The notes beneath the pieces are model-generated. The model was not told the origin of the DNA. It saw only the letters and a list, made by a program, of their open reading frames with translations, and did no database searches. Both the position numbers and the translations under genes were made by a program. Below are positions 1-5,361 of a stretch of DNA of 6,863 nt, piece after piece. Each line of letters opens with the position of its first letter. Position 1 is the first letter of the stretch. Origin of the DNA: Bacteroidia bacterium (GTDB lineage Bacteria > Bacteroidota > Bacteroidia > NS11-12g > UBA955); contig JALRLA010000337.1 in NCBI GenBank assembly GCA_023254645.1, forward strand, positions 1 through 6,863. The letters run 5' to 3'.

Positions 1-377
1 GCCTGGCGTCGCGCCTTGAGTTCATAAGGAAAGGCAAAGCTGGGCAATCGTTCTACGCCCGTTTTGGCTTTGGCCTGTATGGACAATGAACCCGGTTGGG
101 TGGTAGGGTCGATGGTGAGATGAATGTAAGCAATGTCAGGATGAGCTCCAGAAGTTTGGCTCTTCATCTGAACACCGGCATAGGCTTTGAGTTTATAGTT
201 GTAATAGGCGGCCCCGGGAGCGTGTACGATAATCTCCAATTCAGGATTGGAAAAACCAATGTACCAATGAACAGGTGTAAGGTGTTGAACGGGATTGTTC
301 GCTGGGCTTTTAGCCTGAGAGTGGATAGGCACGAAAAACGCTGCCGTGAAAAAGAGTATGGTAGACAATGCCTTCAT
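1..377 (-). CDS. Secreted GH13 alpha-amylase family protein, N-terminal part (gene runs off left edge)
   Basis: This is a partial gene: 125 complete codons from the ATG at 377, still open at base 1. Residues 1-22 form a signal peptide (K2, a hydrophobic stretch, then a cleavage site near SQA at 20-22), so the product is exported. Residues about 31-123 match my memory of the N-terminal beta-sandwich domain of Bacteroidetes cyclomaltodextrinase/neopullulanase-type (SusA-like) enzymes. The cues are TPVHWYIGF at 34-42, NPELEIIVH at 44-52, and the domain-closing PYELKARR at 117-124, after which the catalytic barrel normally begins. The usual WW pair is WY here. By family the full enzyme would hydrolyse alpha-glucans such as starch, glycogen or pullulan in the periplasm or at the surface. 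The catalytic Asp/Glu residues lie outside the window, so exact specificity is unknown. The start lies 68 nt after the preceding operon, with a weak promoter-like element just upstream. Confidence 0.8.
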   Translation of the reverse strand, partial: MKALSTILFFTAAFFVPIHSQAKSPANNPVQHLTPVHWYIGFSNPELEIIVHAPGAAYYNYKLKAYAGVQMKSQTSGAHPDIAYIHLTIDPTTQPGSLSIQAKAKTGVERLPSFAFPYELKARRQ

Positions 378-382
378 GTCCA

Positions 383-390
383 CAAAGTAA
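383..390 (-). promoter_or_regulatory. Possible -7 promoter element upstream of the GH13 gene
   Basis: Read on the minus strand this is TTACTTTG, one mismatch from the Bacteroidetes TAnnTTTG element (or TA-n-TTTG with a one-base-shorter spacer). It ends 5 nt before the ATG at 377. I see no convincing TTG-type -33 element about 19 nt upstream. The placement resembles the two exact elements at gpmI and thiL, which is the main reason to list it. Confidence 0.3.
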
Positions 391-424
391 ATTGATTCAG
401 GGAGAAAAGCCTTATTGTCTAGGT

Positions 425-445
425 GACACTTGTCCCCAAATTGGG
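425..445. repeat. Two abutting short palindromes between the FAH-family gene and the GH13 gene
   Basis: Bases 425-434 read GACACTTGTC (arms GACA/TGTC) and bases 435-445 read CCCAAATTGGG (arms CCCAA/TTGGG around one A). The second directly abuts the stop codon of the FAH-family gene. There is no T-run downstream on the minus strand, so this is not a standard intrinsic terminator. It could be a weak hairpin at the operon end or an operator for the GH13 gene. I do not recognise it as a known binding site. Confidence 0.35.
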
Positions 446-1054
446 TTAAATCACCGTGGTTTGAAGTAGCTCTTGGTCTTCTAAAAAGCCGACGAGCTGA
501 TCGCCACTGGCTATCTGGCCAACTCCAGCGGGGGTACCCGTGTAGATGTAATCGCCTGTTTTGAGCATGAAGTACTGAGAGACGTGTTCGATGATTTCAT
601 CAACCGACCACAGCATCATAGACGTATGGCCATCTTGCACGATTTGCCCGTTTTTCTCCAGTCGAAAGCGGCAGTTGTTGAGGGTCAGGCCTTCTTTGGA
701 GCGAAAAGTGCCGATGACGGCTGAATGGTCGAAGGCTTTGGATTTTTCCCAGGGAAGCCCTTTGGCTTTCAAGGTATCTTGCACATCTCGGGCAGTCATG
801 TCAATGCCCAGGCTGACTTCATCGTAATAGTCTGGGGCAAAGGCTCTGGGTATAGCCTTGCCTGGTTTCTTGATTTTGACCACCAATTCGAGTTCGTAGT
901 GAATGTTTTGGCTAAAATCAGGGCACACGAAGGGATTCCCGTTTCTAAGCAGGGCGCTATCGGGTTTGATGAAAATCACGGGTTCGCTGGGTCGCTCATT
1001 GTTTAGCTCGTCAATGTGAGCGGCGTAGTTGCGGCCAATGCAAATGATTTTCAT
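446..1054 (-). CDS. Fumarylacetoacetate hydrolase (FAH) family protein, FAHD1-like
   Basis: This 202-residue, single-domain FAH-fold protein is about the size of human FAHD1 and has no N-terminal extension. Visible motifs are GRNYAAH at 7-13; the metal-binding run HYELELVVKI at 52-61, with E54 and E56 as Mg/Mn ligands; D85 in GIDMTARD as the third ligand; K104/K106 in PWEKSKAFD; and the closing YTGTPAGVG at 171-179. H13 and E16 have the H-x-x-E spacing of the lid dyad in FAHD1. By family the substrate would be a small 2-oxo acid: acylpyruvate hydrolysis, oxaloacetate decarboxylation or oxaloacetate tautomerisation. Sequence alone does not choose between these. The protein should be cytoplasmic. 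It is the last gene of the four-gene minus-strand operon, 12 nt after purA, with no Shine-Dalgarno sequence before the ATG. A degradative 2-hydroxyhepta-2,4-diene-1,7-dioate isomerase role is possible, but no pathway partners are adjacent. Confidence 0.88.
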   Translation of the reverse strand: MKIICIGRNYAAHIDELNNERPSEPVIFIKPDSALLRNGNPFVCPDFSQNIHYELELVVKIKKPGKAIPRAFAPDYYDEVSLGIDMTARDVQDTLKAKGLPWEKSKAFDHSAVIGTFRSKEGLTLNNCRFRLEKNGQIVQDGHTSMMLWSVDEIIEHVSQYFMLKTGDYIYTGTPAGVGQIASGDQLVGFLEDQELLQTTVI

Positions 1055-1066
1055 GCTAAGGAGGAG

Positions 1067-2332
1067 TTAGCGTTGCAAAGTTTTCTCTCGCTCTGGGCCC
1101 ATAGAGATGACCGAGATGCGGTGACCGATGTATTGCTCGATGTACTCAATGTAATCGCGGAACTCTTGGTCCATGGCATCGTAGCCTTTGATCAAGTCTA
1201 TGTCTTTTGACCATCCCTTGTGCTGAGAATACACGGGCTCAACAGGGGTGTTTACCATGTTGGAAGGAACTTGCTTGTGTTCGGCTCCTTCGTATTGATA
1301 GGCGGTAGCGGCTGAAATGTTGTCCATGCCGTTCAATACATCACCTTTCATCATGATTAGCTCATCGACGCCATTCAACATACAAGCGTATTTCAAGGCT
1401 ACGAGGTCCAACCATCCGCAGCGACGTTCACGCCCGGTTGTAGCCCCGTATTCGTGCCCAATTCGGCGCAAATCTTCGCCCGTTTGGTCAAACAATTCAG
1501 TGGGGAAGGGCCCAGAACCCACGCGGGTGCAATAGGCCTTGAAAATGCCGTAAACCTTGCCAATGTGTTTGGGCGCAATACCCAAGCCTGAGCAAACTCC
1601 GCCTGACAAAGTAGTGGAAGAGGTCACAAAAGGATAGGTGCCAAATTCGATGTCCAGCATGGAGCCCTGTGCGCCCTCGGCTAAGATTTTCTTGCCTTGA
1701 GCTATGCAGTCATTGATGAAGTACTCGCTGTTGATGAGCTGATGGCCCTTCAAGAATTCTACGGCTTCAAAGAAGGCTATTTCTTCGGCTTTCAAATCGA
1801 AATCGGTATACCCGTAATGTTCAATCAAGCGCAAATGAGCCGCGGTCGCTTGGCGGTAGATGCTGGCGAAATCGCTGTGAAGAATATCACCGACGCGCAA
1901 ACCGCTACGACCAACCTTGTCTCGATAGGTGGGGCCAATGCCACGCAAAGTGCTTCCAATTTTACCAACTCCTTTAGAAGCCTCTGAAGCAGCATCCAAA
2001 ATGCGGTGAGTGGGCAGAATCAAGTGCGCCTTTTTGGAAATCAACAAACGCTCTTTGTAGTTCGGGCATTCGTCAGAAATGCGGCCAATCTCTTGTTGCA
2101 AACGCACGGGGTCAATGACAACGCCGTTGCCGATGAGATTCAAGGTGTCCTGACGAAAAATGCCTGATGGAATGGTGTTCAAAACAAATTTCTTGCCTTC
2201 GAATTCCAGCGAGTGCCCTGCGTTAGGGCCTCCTTGGAAGCGGGCCACCACATGGTATTGGGGGGTTAAAAAGTCGGCGATTTTGCCTTTTCCTTCGTCG
2301 CCCCACTGGAGGCCTAGAATTACGTCAACCAT
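1067..2332 (-). CDS. purA: Adenylosuccinate synthase
   Basis: The enzyme joins IMP and aspartate using GTP to form adenylosuccinate, the first committed step from IMP to AMP, in the cytoplasm. The 421-residue length is normal for the family and the frame is intact. Signatures in order: the phosphate-binding loop GDEGKGK at 11-17 with catalytic D12; NAGHS at 37-41 with H40; GIGPTYRDK at 131-139; the IMP-binding region EGAQGSMLDIEFGTYPF at 219-235; TTGRERRCGW at 298-307; and the guanine-recognising MKGD at 328-331, followed by VLNGM. The product ends in the family-typical MGPERE. The start at 2332 gives the canonical VILGLQWGDEGKGK beginning. It lies 6 nt after the Fur-family gene and 12 nt before the FAH-family gene, so it should be transcribed with them. 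No separate promoter or Shine-Dalgarno sequence is visible. Confidence 0.98.
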   Translation of the reverse strand: MVDVILGLQWGDEGKGKIADFLTPQYHVVARFQGGPNAGHSLEFEGKKFVLNTIPSGIFRQDTLNLIGNGVVIDPVRLQQEIGRISDECPNYKERLLISKKAHLILPTHRILDAASEASKGVGKIGSTLRGIGPTYRDKVGRSGLRVGDILHSDFASIYRQATAAHLRLIEHYGYTDFDLKAEEIAFFEAVEFLKGHQLINSEYFINDCIAQGKKILAEGAQGSMLDIEFGTYPFVTSSTTLSGGVCSGLGIAPKHIGKVYGIFKAYCTRVGSGPFPTELFDQTGEDLRRIGHEYGATTGRERRCGWLDLVALKYACMLNGVDELIMMKGDVLNGMDNISAATAYQYEGAEHKQVPSNMVNTPVEPVYSQHKGWSKDIDLIKGYDAMDQEFRDYIEYIEQYIGHRISVISMGPEREKTLQR

Positions 2333-2338
2333 GAATTG

Positions 2339-2833
2339 TTATGGATAGAGATTTTTATTGCAATGTTGGCATTCGCCCTTTTCGGTGAGCAGGGGGTCGC
2401 CATATAAATGTAAAGAGTGGTGCCCGATTTGAAACTTGAGCAAAGAACCCATGGTATTGGAGATTTGCTGCACCCGGGGGTCGCAAAATTCCAACACCTC
2501 TTTGCAGCGATTGCAAATCAAGTGATCATGCTGGCGGTAACCGTAGGCCTGTTCATAGTGGCTGGTGTTTTGTCCAAATTGATGCTTTTTGACCAATTCA
2601 GCTTCCACCAATAGGTCCAATGTGTTGTATACCGTAGCCCGGCTAACCTGGTAATTCCGCGACTTCATTTTGACGAACAAACTGTCGACGTCAAAGTGCT
2701 CTTTGTGCGAATAAATTTCGTCCAGGATGGCGTATCGCTCAGGGGTTTTGCGCTGCTTATTCTTTTCGAGGTCGGCCGTGAACAATTCCCGTACTTGAGC
2801 TTTGATTTTTTTTTGTTGTGGATCGATTTTCAT
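2339..2833 (-). CDS. Fur-family metal-responsive transcriptional regulator
   Basis: This is a 164-residue DNA-binding repressor of the Fur family. Residues about 25-85 form the winged helix; SRATVYNTLDLL at 64-75 is the recognition helix. The dimerisation and metal-binding half has HDH at 102-104, CNRC at 107-110, VLEF at 113-116 with E115, GHHSLHLYG at 137-145 with H139, and a second Cys pair CQHC at 155-158. The two CxxC pairs form the family's structural zinc site. H102, H104, E115 and H139 match the regulatory site as I recall it from Fur. E115 stands where PerR has Asp, so peroxide sensing of the PerR type is less likely; iron (Fur) or zinc (Zur) cannot be separated by eye. The start ATG overlaps the stop of the upstream SPOR gene (TGATG), implying translational coupling, and purA follows 6 nt later. 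The N-terminus is somewhat extended and charged (KKIKAQVREL, 8-17). Confidence 0.93.
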   Translation of the reverse strand: MKIDPQQKKIKAQVRELFTADLEKNKQRKTPERYAILDEIYSHKEHFDVDSLFVKMKSRNYQVSRATVYNTLDLLVEAELVKKHQFGQNTSHYEQAYGYRQHDHLICNRCKEVLEFCDPRVQQISNTMGSLLKFQIGHHSLHLYGDPLLTEKGECQHCNKNLYP

Positions 2834-3237
2834 CAGGGAGCAGAATTGGGCACGGGCAAGGGCAATCGAATGGATCGACAGGCGGGGTAGTATGGGCGAA
2901 TGTTATACAAGGCTCGATTGGCTTCGGCCTGGCTGTAAAAGCGGCCTATGTACAACTTGAAGTTGGGTTCGTCGTAGACGACTTCCGCTGCATAACTCCC
3001 TGCCAAGACGACATTGATTTTTTGCTGCATGCCGATGGCCTCAGTTCGGCTGTTGGACAAACCCATGAATAGGCGATAGCCGTTGATGGTTTGACCGTTT
3101 CCCTTTCTGGATTCCAATCGCTGGTTGCGCAATTGGCTCACCGCGTAGGGCATGTCGATTCTGGGTTCTAGGGGTTGTTGGGCACACAGAGTTGTAGCCC
3201 AAAAAAGAGTCGCTATAGTTAGCAAAGTGCCGCGCAT
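2833..3237 (-). CDS. Small secreted SPOR-domain protein
   Basis: This is a 134-residue exported protein. Residues 1-19 form a signal peptide (R2, hydrophobic 4-16, cleavage near A19 before QQ). A short polar linker runs to about residue 50. Residues about 51-126 resemble a SPOR domain: a first strand INGYRLFMG at 51-59, a helix with RTEAIGMQQK at 64-73, a strand AAEVVYDEPNFKLYIGRF at 83-100, and a second helix SQAEANRALYNIR at 102-114. SPOR domains bind septal peptidoglycan lacking stem peptides, so a periplasmic cell-wall role is the family-based expectation. In-frame upstream starts exist at 3267 and 3306. I chose 3237 because it gives a normal signal peptide, whereas the longest version would overlap the divergent gpmI start. 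It is first in the minus-strand operon, and its TGA shares one base with the ATG of the Fur-family gene. Confidence 0.8.
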   Translation of the reverse strand: MRGTLLTIATLFWATTLCAQQPLEPRIDMPYAVSQLRNQRLESRKGNGQTINGYRLFMGLSNSRTEAIGMQQKINVVLAGSYAAEVVYDEPNFKLYIGRFYSQAEANRALYNIRPYYPACRSIRLPLPVPNSAP

Positions 3238-3245
3238 TGGTCGTA

Positions 3246-3253
3246 CAAATATC
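3246..3253 (-). promoter_or_regulatory. Possible -7 promoter element for the SPOR-fur-purA-FAH operon
   Basis: Minus-strand GATATTTG matches TAnnTTTG except at the first base and ends 8 nt before the chosen ATG at 3237. If used, transcription would start 1-3 nt upstream of the ATG. It lies inside the alternative longer forms of the SPOR gene, which fits the shorter start. No clear -33 element was found, so this is weak evidence. Confidence 0.35.
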
Positions 3254-3275
3254 GCGAAAAAGGTCATGCCGTGCC

Positions 3276-3283
3276 TACCTTTG
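3276..3283 (+). promoter_or_regulatory. -7 promoter element (TAnnTTTG) of the gpmI operon
   Basis: TACCTTTG is an exact match to the TAnnTTTG element recognised by the Bacteroidetes primary sigma factor. It ends 4 nt before the gpmI ATG at 3288, so the transcription start should fall at about the A of the start codon, giving a leaderless or near-leaderless mRNA. The position expected for a -33 TTTG (about 3253-3256) reads CGCG, so the upstream half is missing. Confidence 0.6.
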
Positions 3284-3287
3284 TGAT

Positions 3288-4805
3288 ATGTCTTCAAAAG
3301 CCGCATTGATTATCTTGGATGGCTGGGGTCTGGGGAACCAAAGCAAATCGGATGCCATCGCTTGTGCGAGCACTCCCTATGCAGATTCTCTAACCGCCTC
3401 AGTGCCTCATTCCACCCTTTTGACCGACGGAGAAAACGTGGGTTTGCCCACGGCACAGATGGGGAATTCAGAGGTGGGTCATATGAATATCGGTGCAGGT
3501 CGTGTTGTTTGGCAAATGCTGGCGCGCATCAACAAATCGGTGCAAGACGGTAGCTTGAGCGACAACCCCATGCTGCAGGGCTGTTTTGCGGGTGTTGGAG
3601 AAGATAAAGCTCTACACATCTTGGGTTTGATGTCAGATGGTGGCGTGCACGCCCATGTGGATCACATGATTGCCTTGTGCAAATTGGCCCATTCGAATGG
3701 AGTGAAACGCATCTATGTTCACGGATTTTTGGACGGTCGAGATACCGATCCTCAGTCGGGTAAGGCCTTTGTCGAGCATTTTGTATCCCAAACGGCTGAT
3801 ACGGGTGCTAAGCTCAGTACCTTGGTCGGTCGCTACTATGCGATGGACCGCGATCAACGTTGGGAGAGGGTCAAGGTAGCTTATGATTTGATGGTACAGG
3901 GGGTAGGCAAGCGCAGCGAGCCTATTCAGGGCATTGAATCTTCTTATCATAATGGCGTGACGGATGAGTTTGTGAAACCCATTCGCTGTCTTGAGGGTAC
4001 GGAAGGCTTGATTCAAGATGGCGATACCGTTCTGTTTGCCAATTTCAGAACAGACCGAGGTCGTCAATTGACAAGAGCCTTGAGTCAGCAAGATTTTGCC
4101 GAGCAGGGCATGTCCAAATTGGACTTGCAGGTCTACACCTTCACGACCTATGATGAGACCTTTTCCATCAGCGGCGTGTTGTTTGAAAACCAAAACTTGT
4201 ACAACACCTTAGGTGAGGTCTTAGCCCAATCGGGGAAAACCCAGATCAGGGCCGCCGAAACAGAGAAATATCCGCATGTGACCTTCTTCTTTTCAGGGGG
4301 TCAAGAACAGCCTTTTGAGGGCGAGCGCCGCATCATGGCGGCTTCACCCAAAGTGGCTACCTATGACTTGCAGCCTTCAATGAGTGCTGTCGAATTAACC
4401 GATTTGGCTCTGGAAGCCCTCGGCCAGGAAGCCACTGATTTTGTGTGCCTCAACTATGCCAATGCCGATATGGTGGGTCACACAGGAGTGTATTCAGCCA
4501 TAGTTGAAGCGGTGGAAACGGTTGATGCCCAGCTACAGCGTTTAGCCACTGCTTTGACGAACATGGGATATGCTATTCTGGTGATTGCCGATCACGGCAA
4601 TGCTGATGTAGCGTTGAACGAAGATGGAACCCCCAATACCGCCCATTCGACCAACCCCGTTCCCTGCTGGTTGATCAACGGTCCTCAAGGAGCCGAGTTG
4701 AACAAAGGGAAATTGGCTGACGTGGCACCTTCCATTTTGGAGCTCATGGGTTTGGCGCAGCCCGAAGACATGACAGGAGTGAGCTTGATCAAGAGAAATG
4801 GCTAA
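3288..4805 (+). CDS. gpmI: 2,3-bisphosphoglycerate-independent phosphoglycerate mutase
   Basis: This cofactor-independent, two-Mn enzyme interconverts 3- and 2-phosphoglycerate in glycolysis and gluconeogenesis in the cytoplasm. Its 505 residues are normal for the family. The phosphatase domain is split across both ends. D11 in ILDGWG is a metal ligand, and S61 in MGNSEVGH is the phospho-serine. The middle domain carries HGFLDGRDTDP. Late metal ligands are D394 and H398 in NADMVGH, D435 and H436 in ADHGNAD, and H453 in AHSTNP. All key residues are present. I chose the ATG at 3288: the frame stays open upstream to a TTG at 3237, but those 17 extra codons lie over the promoter element and precede the family-typical MSSKAALIILDGWG start. 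The last 8 bases overlap the next gene, so it leads a three-gene operon with a lipoprotein and an aldehyde dehydrogenase. Confidence 0.98.
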   Translation: MSSKAALIILDGWGLGNQSKSDAIACASTPYADSLTASVPHSTLLTDGENVGLPTAQMGNSEVGHMNIGAGRVVWQMLARINKSVQDGSLSDNPMLQGCFAGVGEDKALHILGLMSDGGVHAHVDHMIALCKLAHSNGVKRIYVHGFLDGRDTDPQSGKAFVEHFVSQTADTGAKLSTLVGRYYAMDRDQRWERVKVAYDLMVQGVGKRSEPIQGIESSYHNGVTDEFVKPIRCLEGTEGLIQDGDTVLFANFRTDRGRQLTRALSQQDFAEQGMSKLDLQVYTFTTYDETFSISGVLFENQNLYNTLGEVLAQSGKTQIRAAETEKYPHVTFFFSGGQEQPFEGERRIMAASPKVATYDLQPSMSAVELTDLALEALGQEATDFVCLNYANADMVGHTGVYSAIVEAVETVDAQLQRLATALTNMGYAILVIADHGNADVALNEDGTPNTAHSTNPVPCWLINGPQGAELNKGKLADVAPSILELMGLAQPEDMTGVSLIKRNG

Positions 4806-5361
4806 GTGGATGTTTTTGGCCGCTTTGGCCTGGGTAGGTTGCCAATCTTCTGAAATAAAGAAGTTGGCCTTCAATGATCAATGGTCTACCTATACCCAAG
4901 ATTTGTATCGGCAAGTTGAAGCCTTGGATAAAGAACAACCCGGCTGCTACAAAACCGTCATTCATGGAGAGGATATTCACACAGAAGAGTTGGATAGTTG
5001 TGATTTCGCCCAAGAATTTGCCGTGTTTCTGAATTACGATTTGGCTTTGGCTGAAAAGCGATTTGGTGCTTATCGCCAAACCTTGGATTCTTCCCAAGGC
5101 TTGTCCTTGCTGCGATTTGAGTGCAGCGATACCGCCGCCGATCTGCGGCAGTTTCAAGTGTTGAAGAAACGAGGATTGGTTCAACTCCTCGAGTGGGACA
5201 TTCAAACGCATTCCTTTTTGATGGACAGATCCATGAAATTGAGTGTACAGCCGGGTAAGGGCTATCGAATTTGGGTGAGAGAGAACTCGCTTTGGGCCGC
5301 TCCCAGCGAGTATGAGATTTTTGCCGAACTTCACAACCCTGAACATTTGCAAACACGATGA
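4798..5361 (+). CDS. Hypothetical lipoprotein, function unknown
   Basis: I do not recognise this family. The 187-residue product starts with K3, a hydrophobic stretch at 4-14 and C15 in AWVGC. This looks like a lipoprotein signal, although Trp instead of Leu at -3 of the lipobox is atypical. The mature part of about 172 residues is soluble in character and has no further membrane segment. It has charged, helix-like stretches at about 20-45 and 80-95, then an alternating, probably beta-rich second half (for example LLRFEC at 104-109, YRIWVREN at 156-163). C50, C68 and C109 could form disulfides in the periplasm. The ATG lies inside the end of gpmI (8-nt overlap) and the stop overlaps the dehydrogenase start by 4 nt, so expression is probably coupled to both. 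The codon usage looks like its neighbours. A bare signal-peptide protein rather than a lipoprotein is the alternative. Confidence 0.72.
   Translation: MAKWMFLAALAWVGCQSSEIKKLAFNDQWSTYTQDLYRQVEALDKEQPGCYKTVIHGEDIHTEELDSCDFAQEFAVFLNYDLALAEKRFGAYRQTLDSSQGLSLLRFECSDTAADLRQFQVLKKRGLVQLLEWDIQTHSFLMDRSMKLSVQPGKGYRIWVRENSLWAAPSEYEIFAELHNPEHLQTR

Noticed and set aside
96..395. 99-codon plus-strand open frame at the left edge
   Set aside because: The minus strand here encodes a signal peptide and a recognisable GH13 N-terminal domain, so the plus frame is a shadow.
1060..1066. GGAGGAG that looks like a strong Shine-Dalgarno sequence near a gene start
   Set aside because: It is on the plus strand, whereas the gene starting at 1054 is on the minus strand. 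The mRNA there reads CUCCUCC, which cannot pair with the 16S tail.
2339..2833. PerR-type peroxide sensor identity for the Fur-family gene
   Set aside because: The residue in the VLEF motif is Glu, as in Fur, where PerR has Asp. I left the subtype open rather than naming it.
3181..3237. Lipoprotein reading of the SPOR-domain protein through C18
   Set aside because: The residues before C18 (ATTL) do not form a lipobox, while cleavage after A19 fits signal peptidase I.
3237..3287. Upstream TTG extension of gpmI by 17 codons
   Set aside because: It would lie over the promoter element, encodes a Cys/Arg-rich stretch absent from the family, and the ATG at 3288 gives the usual N-terminus.
3238..3306. 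Longer starts (3267, 3306) for the SPOR-domain gene
   Set aside because: They bury the signal peptide behind 10-23 extra residues and, for 3306, run antisense into the gpmI start. The ATG at 3237 gives a clean signal peptide.
3633..4193. 186-codon open frame on the minus strand inside gpmI
   Set aside because: It is a shadow of the gpmI coding frame, which carries all catalytic motifs in this stretch.
4789..5352. 187-codon open frame on the minus strand opposite the lipoprotein gene
   Set aside because: It mirrors the lipoprotein frame almost exactly. Its translation has no signal or motif, while the plus-strand frame has a lipoprotein signal and tight operon overlaps.
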